Translations under genes and position numbers: made by a program
Assembly (NCBI GenBank): GCA_023265235.1
Contig: JAHFUF010000385.1
Span: forward strand, 1 to 5,596
Length of the DNA stretch: 5,596 nucleotides
Direction of reading: 5' to 3'
From: Blastocatellia bacterium
Lineage (GTDB): Bacteria > Acidobacteriota > Blastocatellia > Chloracidobacteriales > JADJPF01
Shown here: piece after piece, positions 1-5,596 of the stretch
How the letters are laid out: every line of letters begins with the position of its first letter
How positions within the stretch are numbered: position 1 is the first letter of the stretch
Notes under the pieces: generated by a model
What the model saw: only the letters and a program-made list of their open reading frames with translations
Database searches by the model: none
Told to the model about the DNA's origin: nothing

Positions 1-3000
1 TGAAGTTTTACTAATCGAATGGCACAAGCTTTATAGTTGGTAGACAAAACCAGTAGGTTTTCATTTTTATCTAAAGCTAAGTAAGTATTCCCACTAAGAC
101 TAGCATTTGTTACAGAACCTTCATCACCGCTAAATTCACCATTTTGGCTATCTATTAAAATGGTAATAATTCCTGTCTTACCATCTACACGCCATACACG
201 AGGTTTAGTTAAACTAGTGAAGTTAGAACTAGTTGCACCAATAAAAATATCTCCGCTAGAATTAACTACTAGACTAGTAATACTTCCTAGCCCTGCTTCA
301 GTAGCAGGTTTCCCTTCACCACTAAAAGTAAGGCTACCATTACCCGCTACTCTAGTAATAATTCCTGTTTTAGCGTCAATACGACGAATAACAGGCGTAG
401 GTGTAGGCTCACTAATATAGATATTTCCTTGTGGATCACATACTATTTTATCAGGGTTTAGTCCAGCATTAATGGCTAGTCCACCATCACCCCCTGAAGG
501 GCTTCCATTACCAGCAATAGTGTTTATTATTTTAGTCTTAGCATTAACTCTACGAATAAGGTTATTACCAGCAATAAGTAAATTCCCTGTGTTATCAATT
601 GCAATATCAAAAACACTTCCTAAACCAGCTTGTGTAGCTAGCTTACCATCACCAGTTACACCTATTCCTATTTTATTGAAATCCCCAGCAAAAGTGTCAA
701 TAATTCCTGTTTGACCATTAACAATACGCACAATTTTTCCAAAATCAACAATATAAATATTTCCTGTTTGATCTACTGCAAAAGAAGTAGATAGTAAAGA
801 AACTTCAGGGTCTGTAGCAGGTTTACCATTACCTCTTTTAGGAAAAGAACCATTTGTAGCCCCATTACCGGCCACTGTGTTAATTAGTTTATTTTCACCT
901 ATTTGAAGTATTAAGCTATTAATAAAGTCATTAATAAAAATATTACCAGAAATATCTCCAACTATTTTATCTGCAATACCTAAGCCAGCATTTGTAGCAG
1001 GAATATTATTAGTATTTGAGTTAAATAGTTTGCTACCAGCAAAAACCTTAACTGTGCTATCACTACTATTAGCAGATCGTAAAAATACTGTATTATTATA
1101 GAGAAAAAAGATATTATCTGTACCATCAGTAGCTATATCAAGAAGAAGGTTAAATAATCCTAGGGAAAATTCGTTAGATACTGTGAAATTTACATTAATA
1201 ATAGCAATACGATTAGTTTGGCGATTAACTTTTACTATCAGTCGTTCAAGATCAGAAATAGAAAGAACTAAGTCATCATTTTTATCTACAGCTATAGAGT
1301 CGATAATAAGACGAGTTTTTTTAGCTAATTTACCTTCTAATGTAATTGGTTGGTTACGACGCTTACTATTTCCTGCTACTGTACTAATAACCCCTTTAGG
1401 ATCAACCTGCCTAACTCTATTTATAAAACCTTTTTGAAGATCTAATACTTCATCAAGAATATAGAAATTACCTAAACTATCTATAGTTACCTTTTTAATC
1501 GTCCCAATAGCAGCATTAATTGCTAATCCACCATCACCAGAAAAACCACTTTGACCATTACCTGCAAAACCACTGACTGCATTTGTTTTACCATCTATCT
1601 TTAACAACTGATTAGCAACACCAACATAAATATTTCCATTTCTATCTAGTGTTAATGCTGGTAATTCTAAAGGATCGGTAGATGTATTATTTTTAGGACT
1701 ATCTATTTTAGCTACAGTAGTAATAGTATTAGTAAGTGAATCTATGCGTCGGACACTTTGAGTTAAACGATCAGTAATAAATATATTGCCACTATTATCT
1801 AGTGCAATTGCATCAGGCATAATCCTTGAAGCTATCGCTAGTTCTCCATCTTTAGTTAAAATACCACCGCCTGCTATGGTAGCAATTATTCCTGTACGTC
1901 CATCAACACGCCTTACTCGTTCATTCGTAGTATCTGCTATAAATAAGTTATTTGTGCTGTCTAAAACTATTCGTTTTGGAAATATAAGACTAGACTTTGT
2001 TGCTAATCCTCCATCACCAAGAGAAATAGCACCTCCAGCAATCGTAGTTATTTCACCAATGGAAAGCTCTTCAGCAGGTTTTGCCACTACACTTAATTCC
2101 TTTTGAACAATACCACCACGAGTTAATAATGTAAGGTTTTTTGTTCCTGGAATAGTTTCTATAGGAGCAATAAACCTAATTTCTGTTGCACTTACAACCT
2201 TGGTACCTTTTATAACTTTACCGCCAAAGGTTACAATGGTTTCAGGGGCAAAATTTGTACCGCTAATTACTACTTCTACATTACCAGATAAGGGAAGCGT
2301 ACTAGGGCTTAATGCAGTTATTTCTGGAGCACCAACAGAAACTAATTTTATAGATTCTGATTCTGGAGCACCATTATCAAATACAAAAGCCTGATTTCCT
2401 TCTATTACAACACTTATAGGTTGATTAAAGCTTATATCTGGTTGTGCTAAGTCTACTACTTCAGGCTTTAAGCTTAGAGGTTGTGTAACAAGCCTTACAC
2501 CTCTATTATCAATAACATAGATATTACCAACAGCATCAAAACTAACAAACTGAGGTTTATTAAAATTTATTGGTTCTAGTGGCTCTTCTTTTGAAAACGA
2601 GTTTGTAGACGAGAATGTTAATTGACTAATATTAGAGGCAGCCGATAAAGTTGAGACTTCAGCCATTATTCTTCCATTAGCATTTTTGATAATCTCAATT
2701 ATTCTTACTCGATTGTTATCTTCATCCGCTACAGTCAACACCCTACCATCAGGGCTAAGTGCCATACCTGATGGACGTTTGAACCTAGCCTCTTGTCCTT
2801 GACCATCTTTTTGTCCACTTTCACCAGGACTACCAGCTAAGAGCAAAACTTGTTGTCGAGTAAAATCAACATAATATATTGCATGGCTATCTGTATCAGA
2901 AACATAGAGGTTGCCTCCATTATCAACGGCTAATCCTCTTGGACTATTAAGCCCTACTTGACTTAATGCCATAGCACCATCACTACCAAAAGTATTTATA

Positions 3001-3683
3001 GTTGGTGAGCCAACACCTAAAAGAGTTTCTACTTGATCATTAAACCCTATTTTTCTAATACTATGGTTTAATGTATCACTAATGTATATCCCCCCTTTTA
3101 CATTATTATCTAAAGCAATTGCGGTTGGGCCAGCAAATAGAGCATTTTCTCTATTACCATCTTGTTTACCTGCTAGCTGAGGTCTACCAGAATAAACTTC
3201 TAATGATGATGATAAAACAGTGCTTGCTCGTAAAATTATATTCTTTTTAGGATCACTAATATAAAGACGGCCACTTGTATCTGTCTTTGTATCACCAGAC
3301 ACTTGTCCTCTTTTACCTTTGCCAACTCGTGCAACTACAACAAAAACTGAAGTTGACTCACTACCTTTATGAGCAGTTATTGTAGCAAACCCCTGTTTAA
3401 CCCCCTGTACTTGTCCACTAGTTTTATCTACTATAGCAATATCTGGACTACCTGACGACCACGTTATATCACTTACTTGTTGTCCAGAAGGGTTTATTAC
3501 ACTTAAAACTATTTGATTGCCTTCATTTACTACCGGATTACGTTGTTTTATCTTTATAAAGTCATTTGAGGAATTATTTTGCGAATAGCTTTTAGCTGCT
3601 GTTAACCAGGTAGAAGAAAACCCAGTAAATAAACAAAAACAAACGCATATTACAATTATTATTCTAAACAACCAGTTATACAT
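1..3683 (-). CDS. Large secreted Big2-NHL-TIG-NHL repeat protein, C-terminus cut by window edge
   Basis: The frame is open from an ATG at 3683-3681 to the window edge, giving 1227 codons without a stop. The start is supported by AAGGA 8 bases upstream and by a signal-peptide-like N-terminus: Arg7, a hydrophobic core at about residues 8-20, and likely cleavage near the LTAA at 27-30. Residues about 42-118 look like a Big2 Ig-like domain (ITWSSGSP, IVDKTSGQVQG, GFATITA). Residues about 130-445 hold roughly six NHL-type blades (e.g. GGNLYVSDTDSHAI at 256-269). Residues 452-524 match an IPT/TIG fold (ITALSPSTLPLSG, VVISGTNFAPETIVTFGG). From about 540 onward there are twelve more NHL-like blades with DxxGNIYIxD cores, VRRVDxxTGII strands and AGNG/GDGGLA linkers. 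NHL repeats form beta-propellers, often for protein or ligand binding. The protein is probably exported to the periplasm or cell surface. No catalytic domain is visible and the specific function is unknown. The family calls are firm for NHL and TIG, and good for Big2. Confidence 0.93.
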   Translation of the reverse strand, partial: MYNWLFRIIIVICVCFCLFTGFSSTWLTAAKSYSQNNSSNDFIKIKQRNPVVNEGNQIVLSVINPSGQQVSDITWSSGSPDIAIVDKTSGQVQGVKQGFATITAHKGSESTSVFVVVARVGKGKRGQVSGDTKTDTSGRLYISDPKKNIILRASTVLSSSLEVYSGRPQLAGKQDGNRENALFAGPTAIALDNNVKGGIYISDTLNHSIRKIGFNDQVETLLGVGSPTINTFGSDGAMALSQVGLNSPRGLAVDNGGNLYVSDTDSHAIYYVDFTRQQVLLLAGSPGESGQKDGQGQEARFKRPSGMALSPDGRVLTVADEDNNRVRIIEIIKNANGRIMAEVSTLSAASNISQLTFSSTNSFSKEEPLEPINFNKPQFVSFDAVGNIYVIDNRGVRLVTQPLSLKPEVVDLAQPDISFNQPISVVIEGNQAFVFDNGAPESESIKLVSVGAPEITALSPSTLPLSGNVEVVISGTNFAPETIVTFGGKVIKGTKVVSATEIRFIAPIETIPGTKNLTLLTRGGIVQKELSVVAKPAEELSIGEITTIAGGAISLGDGGLATKSSLIFPKRIVLDSTNNLFIADTTNERVRRVDGRTGIIATIAGGGILTKDGELAIASRIMPDAIALDNSGNIFITDRLTQSVRRIDSLTNTITTVAKIDSPKNNTSTDPLELPALTLDRNGNIYVGVANQLLKIDGKTNAVSGFAGNGQSGFSGDGGLAINAAIGTIKKVTIDSLGNFYILDEVLDLQKGFINRVRQVDPKGVISTVAGNSKRRNQPITLEGKLAKKTRLIIDSIAVDKNDDLVLSISDLERLIVKVNRQTNRIAIINVNFTVSNEFSLGLFNLLLDIATDGTDNIFFLYNNTVFLRSANSSDSTVKVFAGSKLFNSNTNNIPATNAGLGIADKIVGDISGNIFINDFINSLILQIGENKLINTVAGNGATNGSFPKRGNGKPATDPEVSLLSTSFAVDQTGNIYIVDFGKIVRIVNGQTGIIDTFAGDFNKIGIGVTGDGKLATQAGLGSVFDIAIDNTGNLLIAGNNLIRRVNAKTKIINTIAGNGSPSGGDGGLAINAGLNPDKIVCDPQGNIYISEPTPTPVIRRIDAKTGIITRVAGNGSLTFSGEGKPATEAGLGSITSLVVNSSGDIFIGATSSNFTSLTKPRVWRVDGKTGIITILIDSQNGEFSGDEGSVTNASLSGNTYLALDKNENLLVLSTNYKACAIRLVKL
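3..2066 (-). repeat. Second NHL repeat set (twelve visible units, residues about 540-1227)
   Basis: Twelve units follow the TIG domain. Their DxxGN-like cores begin near residues 575, 628, 679, 734, 799, 852, 909, 970, 1029, 1082, 1140 and 1204, so the period is 51-65 residues. Well-preserved units read LDNSGNIFITD, VRRVDGRTGII and TIAGNG, joined by linkers such as GDGGLAT (556-562), GDGGLAI (716-722), GDGKLAT (1011-1017) and GEGKPAT (1122-1128). Units near 799 and 852 are degenerate (KNDDLVLSI, GTDNIFFLY). Unit 1082 carries a TPTPV insertion. Units differ clearly at both DNA and protein level, so the array is old rather than a recent tandem expansion. Twelve units would suit two six-bladed propellers, but the array may continue beyond the window. 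Confidence 0.8.
2343..3302 (-). repeat. First NHL repeat set (about six blades, residues 128-447)
   Basis: Six blade-like units can be read by their shared core, a hydrophobic strand, an Asp, a G-N/G-x-hydrophobic strand and an SD/AD turn: GRLYISD (138-144), GGIYISD (197-203), GGNLYVSD (256-263), GRVLTVADED (313-322), GNIYVID (386-392) and a degenerate GNQAFVFDNG (429-438). Six units would fit one six-bladed propeller, but that fold is inferred. Linkers here are of the GxQDG or GQKDGQGQEARF type and differ from those of the second set. Residues about 330-370 between blades four and five are Ser/Thr/Asn-rich and have no clear repeat character. Confidence 0.75.
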
Positions 3684-3691
3684 AAAATAAA

Positions 3692-3696
3692 TCCTT
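3692..3696 (-). promoter_or_regulatory. Ribosome binding site of the NHL gene
   Basis: AAGGA on the minus strand lies 8 bases before the ATG at 3683, a standard Shine-Dalgarno spacing. Together with the signal peptide that follows directly, it fixes the start. Confidence 0.75.
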
Positions 3697-3829
3697 ATTA
3701 ACTTAAGTTTGATGACTAGGATTAAATAACGAAATAAAACCTAAAACTTGTATTATGTAATAATTGAACAATTTGAGATTATTTTTATTAAAAATATTAT
3801 TAATTATTAAACAGTTTTTGAAAGCTATG

Positions 3830-3853
3830 TAAGGTTTAATAATTTAATCCTTA
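3830..3853. repeat. Small imperfect hairpin in the intergenic region
   Basis: TAAGGTTTAA (3830-3839) and TTAATCCTTA (3844-3853) can pair over ten positions with one central T-T mismatch and a 4-base loop, TAAT. There is no run of T on either side that would make it a convincing terminator. It could be an operator-like dyad or chance in AT-rich DNA. Confidence 0.35.
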
Positions 3854-3983
3854 TATGTGACGCGTAGCGACATCACAATAACTATCATAAGGCTTCAGTT
3901 TTTTCTGCAAAAACCAAATTAACTTATATATAGCCTTAAATTTTCAAACTCCTGCTTAGCTGTTTCTTAGCGCGCTTTGTTAG

Positions 3984-4029
3984 CTTACCCCAATGTTGGT
4001 GATTTATTATTGCCCAACATTGGGGTAAG
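3984..4029. repeat. Perfect 16-bp inverted repeat with 14-base loop
   Basis: The left arm CTTACCCCAATGTTGG (3984-3999) is exactly the reverse complement of the right arm CCAACATTGGGGTAAG (4014-4029). The loop TGATTTATTATTGC (4000-4013) is AT-rich. A G-T wobble followed by an A-T pair extends the stem slightly outward (3982-3983 with 4030-4031). The right arm ends 41 bases before the GGAGG of the epimerase/dehydratase gene, so the hairpin could sit in its 5' leader. The right arm is followed by only a short TTTT at 4034-4037, separated from the stem, and the other strand has no T-run, so it is not a standard intrinsic terminator. Possible roles are an RNA leader structure, a protein-binding dyad or a remnant of a small palindromic repeat family. 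Confidence 0.85.
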
Positions 4030-4070
4030 TTGCTTTTAAAGATATATCCTAGTGCTAATAAAAAACCTTT

Positions 4071-4075
4071 GGAGG
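4071..4075 (+). promoter_or_regulatory. Ribosome binding site that decides the GTG start at 4081
   Basis: GGAGG lies 5 bases before the GTG at 4081. An upstream in-frame TTG at 4030 would add 17 residues, MLLKIYPSANKKPLEAL, that precede the Rossmann strand and look unlike the family. It also has no Shine-Dalgarno sequence and abuts the inverted repeat. The TTG at 4078 is too close to the GGAGG. Confidence 0.75.
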
Positions 4076-4080
4076 CATTG

Positions 4081-4929
4081 GTGCAAAACAAAAAAATCTT
4101 AGTAACAGGTGGTAGCGGCTATCTAGGAACACATGTTCGTAATTATTTTCAAGCAGATGACTTGTCTCGTCGTAGTGGCTTTGATCTTAGTAATCGCCAA
4201 GACTTAAGTCTGATAAAAAAATATGATGTGATTATTCATATGGCGGCTTGTGTTGATAAGCGTCCTGAAGCCGCTAGCCGCAACTTTGATGTAAATGTAG
4301 GTGGGACAATAAAGCTATTGGAAAACTTATCTGAAAGACAAGTTTTTATTTATTGCTCAACTAAGGATGTTTACGGCAGCCATATTGATAGTTATAAAGA
4401 AGTGCCAGAAACTTGTAGCACTGATTATTCTGGGCAAAATGCTTATGAATGGTCTAAATTAATTGCAGAAAAATATGTTGAATATTACACAAATAAGGTA
4501 AAAGCACGCTGTGGGGTTTTTCGTCTTTCTACAGTCTATGCTCCTTTTACAGAAGGCAACTCTGGTGGGTTTGTTTCCTTTTTTGCAAAAGCAGTAAAAG
4601 CAAGACAAACGTTACAACTAAAAATGCGTGGCGAGCAAATCCGGGATCTTTTGCATGTAGAGGATTTAGCAAAAGCTTTTGACTTTTTTATTAATAGTGA
4701 GATAAAACAAGCTTGTTATAATATTGGTGGTGGACTTGCTAATAGCACTACACTTTATCAATTGACTCAAATACTAGGACAGTTGGCTAATTCGTCAGCA
4801 AATGTCGAGCTTTCAGATGAGCCTGTAAAAGAACAAATTCACTATATTACTGATATTAGTAAACTAGCTAAAGAACTAGACTGGCAACCCAAGTTAGACT
4901 TAAAAACGGGGTTAAAAACCCTTTTATAA
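4081..4929 (+). CDS. NAD-dependent epimerase/dehydratase, extended SDR family (nucleotide-sugar enzyme)
   Basis: This 282-residue cytoplasmic protein has the marks of extended short-chain dehydrogenases. KKILVTGGSGYLG gives the Gly10-x-x-Gly13-x-x-Gly16 dinucleotide-binding turn. HMAA follows at 53-56 and NVGGT at 72-76. CSTKDVYG at 92-99 supplies the catalytic Ser/Thr, and YEWSK the Tyr122/Lys126 pair. RDLLHVEDLA at 188-197 and YNIGGG at 213-218 are typical of the substrate domain, and the DWQPKLDLKTGL ending is usual for the family. At 282 residues it is slightly shorter than the usual 300-340. Enzymes of this type reduce, epimerise or dehydrate NDP-sugars. The exact substrate cannot be read. 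The downstream heptosyltransferase makes HldD (ADP-heptose 6-epimerase) tempting, but the STVYAPF segment at 150-156 replaces the NVYGPRE-like motif I would expect of HldD, so I leave it unnamed. It probably forms an operon with the next gene, 47 bases away. Confidence 0.9.
   Translation: MQNKKILVTGGSGYLGTHVRNYFQADDLSRRSGFDLSNRQDLSLIKKYDVIIHMAACVDKRPEAASRNFDVNVGGTIKLLENLSERQVFIYCSTKDVYGSHIDSYKEVPETCSTDYSGQNAYEWSKLIAEKYVEYYTNKVKARCGVFRLSTVYAPFTEGNSGGFVSFFAKAVKARQTLQLKMRGEQIRDLLHVEDLAKAFDFFINSEIKQACYNIGGGLANSTTLYQLTQILGQLANSSANVELSDEPVKEQIHYITDISKLAKELDWQPKLDLKTGLKTLL
4908..4925 (+). terminator. Weak terminator-like hairpin overlapping the 3' end of the epimerase/dehydratase gene
   Basis: GGGTT (4909-4913) pairs with AACCC (4917-4921) around an AAA loop, and a G-T wobble (4908 with 4922) can extend it. 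An A-run precedes it (4902-4906) and TTTT follows (4922-4925), just before the TAA stop at 4927. The stem is short and lies inside the coding sequence, so at most it would partly reduce read-through into the heptosyltransferase gene. It may be coincidental. Confidence 0.25.
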
Positions 4930-4959
4930 AGTAAAAATAATCATTTGTTTTGTAGATAA

Positions 4960-4966
4960 AAAAAGG
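4960..4966 (+). promoter_or_regulatory. Ribosome binding site for the heptosyltransferase GTG start
   Basis: AAAAAGG ends 10 bases before the GTG at 4977. An in-frame TAG at 4953-4955 closes the frame upstream. The only other in-frame candidate is a rare ATT at 4968, too close to this site, so GTG is preferred. Confidence 0.55.
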
Positions 4967-4976
4967 TATTAAAAAA

Positions 4977-5596
4977 GTGTTTGAAAAAGAGTCAGTAAAA
5001 AATATATTAGTTCGTGGCACAAATTGGGTAGGCGATTCAGTCATTACCATACCTGCGCTACGAGAATTAAAAAGAATATTTCCTCAAGCAAAAATCTCTT
5101 TGCTGGTCAAACCTTGGGTTAGCGGGATTTTTGAAGACCTAGAATGTCTTGACGAAATAATTAAGTATGAACGCGGTAGCTTGTGGGGTAGGATAAAAAA
5201 ACTTCAAGAAAAGAAATTTGATCTCACGGTTTTATTTCAAAATGCTTTTGAAGCCGCAGTAATTGCTTTTGGAGCAAAATCAAAAATACGAGTTGGCTTT
5301 CCTACTGAGTGGCGAGGGTTTTTGCTAACACATTCGCTTAACTTATCAAAAGAAATTCTTTCCTTACATCAAATCTACTACTATTTACATATAGTTTCTC
5401 AACTAGAAGATCGTTTGTTTGGCAAAAGCCAAGTTGATTTTGAAAACGTAAAGTATCATTTACCTGTTAGGGATGAAAGAAAAAAAGCTATTAAAGAAAA
5501 ACTTAAAGAATTTGGTATTGATACAAGTAAAAAACTAGTAGCCATTAACCCTGGTGCAACTAATAGTCGTGCCAAACGCTGGCCAGTAGAGTTGTT
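4977..5596 (+). CDS. waaF: Lipopolysaccharide heptosyltransferase, GT9 family (WaaF-like), 3' end cut by window edge
   Basis: The 206 visible residues cover the N-terminal Rossmann-like domain and the start of the C-terminal domain of a GT-B fold, glycosyltransferase family 9. NILVRGTNWVGDSVITIPALREL at the N-terminus contains the WVGD (17-20) seen in WaaF, with Asp20 in the position of the family's catalytic acid. QNAFEAA follows in mid-domain where WaaF has a similar NSF segment. INPGATNSRAKRWP (190-203) is the conserved PGA...AKRWP motif that begins the donor-binding half. Family members use ADP-L-glycero-D-manno-heptose to add heptose to the LPS inner core on the cytoplasmic face of the inner membrane. 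Full-length members have about 340-350 residues, so some 140 lie beyond the window. The close spacing to the sugar-nucleotide enzyme upstream supports one surface-glycan operon. The second-heptose (WaaF) rather than first-heptose (WaaC) assignment rests on motif resemblance and is less certain than the family. Confidence 0.9.
   Translation, partial: MFEKESVKNILVRGTNWVGDSVITIPALRELKRIFPQAKISLLVKPWVSGIFEDLECLDEIIKYERGSLWGRIKKLQEKKFDLTVLFQNAFEAAVIAFGAKSKIRVGFPTEWRGFLLTHSLNLSKEILSLHQIYYYLHIVSQLEDRLFGKSQVDFENVKYHLPVRDERKKAIKEKLKEFGIDTSKKLVAINPGATNSRAKRWPVEL

Larger units (their letters stand above)
3684..4080. other. Divergent intergenic region, no gene found
   Basis: These roughly 400 bases separate the divergently transcribed NHL gene and the epimerase/dehydratase gene, so they should hold promoters for both. 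The part next to the NHL gene is very AT-rich, especially 3777-3812. Only tiny open frames exist, such as a 14-codon minus-strand frame from 3888, and none has coding character. Several dyads are present: 3830-3853, a 7-bp pair (TAAGGCT 3888-3894 with AGCCTTA 3932-3938) around a GTTTTT/AAAAAC pair (3898-3903 with 3909-3914), and the strong repeat at 3984-4029. I could not assign -35/-10 boxes: the AT-rich sequence offers many weak matches and no convincing pair. No tRNA-like or known riboswitch pattern was recognised. Confidence 0.7.

Noticed and set aside
160..2394. Five plus-strand open frames of 64-106 codons (160-420, 472-714, 1183-1437, 1786-2106, 2200-2394)
   Set aside because: All lie in one frame antisense to the NHL gene, are low-complexity (Leu/Ile/Pro/Ser-rich) and match no family. 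They are mirror frames of the repeat coding sequence.
3615..3650. Lipoprotein signal in the NHL protein (Cys13, Cys15, Cys17 in the hydrophobic core)
   Set aside because: None of these cysteines is preceded by a normal lipobox such as L-A/S-G/A, and they lie inside the hydrophobic core rather than at its end.
3856..3877. CRP-like site TGTGA...TCACA
   Set aside because: The half-sites are separated by 12 bases rather than the 6 of the CRP consensus, so the resemblance is superficial.
4009..4020. Tiny minus-strand peptide frame from ATG at 4020 (MLGNNKSPTLG, stop at 3985-3987)
   Set aside because: Eleven codons, formed entirely from the inverted repeat and its loop, with no clear ribosome binding site.
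3984..4037. Intrinsic terminator at the 16-bp inverted repeat
   Set aside because: No T-run follows the stem directly on either strand, and no plus-strand gene ends just upstream.
4030..4080. TTG at 4030 as an upstream start of the epimerase/dehydratase gene
   Set aside because: It has no Shine-Dalgarno sequence, directly abuts the inverted repeat and adds 17 residues unlike the family. GTG at 4081 has a well-placed GGAGG.
4868..5050. Minus-strand open frame of 60 codons
   Set aside because: It overlaps the end of the epimerase/dehydratase gene and the start of the heptosyltransferase gene on the opposite strand and has no recognisable protein features.

Overview
The window shows three genes in AT-rich DNA. 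Two of them run off the edges. The 5' part (1-3683) is filled by one long minus-strand gene for a secreted protein. It carries a signal peptide, a Big2-type Ig-like domain, a first set of NHL beta-propeller repeats, an IPT/TIG domain and a second, longer set of NHL repeats. Its C-terminus lies outside the window. The frame stays open for all 1227 visible codons, and none of the plus-strand open frames lying over it looks like a real gene.

A divergent intergenic stretch of about 400 bases (3684-4080) follows. It is very AT-rich near the NHL gene. It holds several small dyads and one strong one: a perfect 16-bp inverted repeat (arms 3984-3999 and 4014-4029) just upstream of the plus-strand genes. 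I cannot assign promoters with confidence.

The right part is a plus-strand pair, probably co-transcribed. The first gene is an extended short-chain dehydrogenase/reductase of the NAD-dependent nucleotide-sugar epimerase/dehydratase type (GTG start at 4081, 282 aa). The second, 47 bases downstream, is a glycosyltransferase family 9 heptosyltransferase resembling WaaF/RfaF (GTG start at 4977, cut by the window end after 206 codons). A sugar-nucleotide-modifying enzyme beside an ADP-heptose:LPS heptosyltransferase suggests lipopolysaccharide core or other surface-glycan synthesis.

The organism is most likely a Gram-negative bacterium, because it has an LPS heptosyltransferase and a Sec-type secreted propeller protein. 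The combination of NHL repeats with AGNG/GDGGLA linkers, TIG and Big2 modules, and a heptosyltransferase beginning ILVRGTNWVGD, recalls Acidobacteriota (perhaps an AT-rich Blastocatellia-like lineage). This placement is an impression from protein style, not a demonstrated fact. I found no RNA gene, CRISPR array or recognisable insertion sequence, and no clear sign of a wholly new system. The most unexplained features are the 16-bp inverted repeat and the architecture of the large NHL protein.
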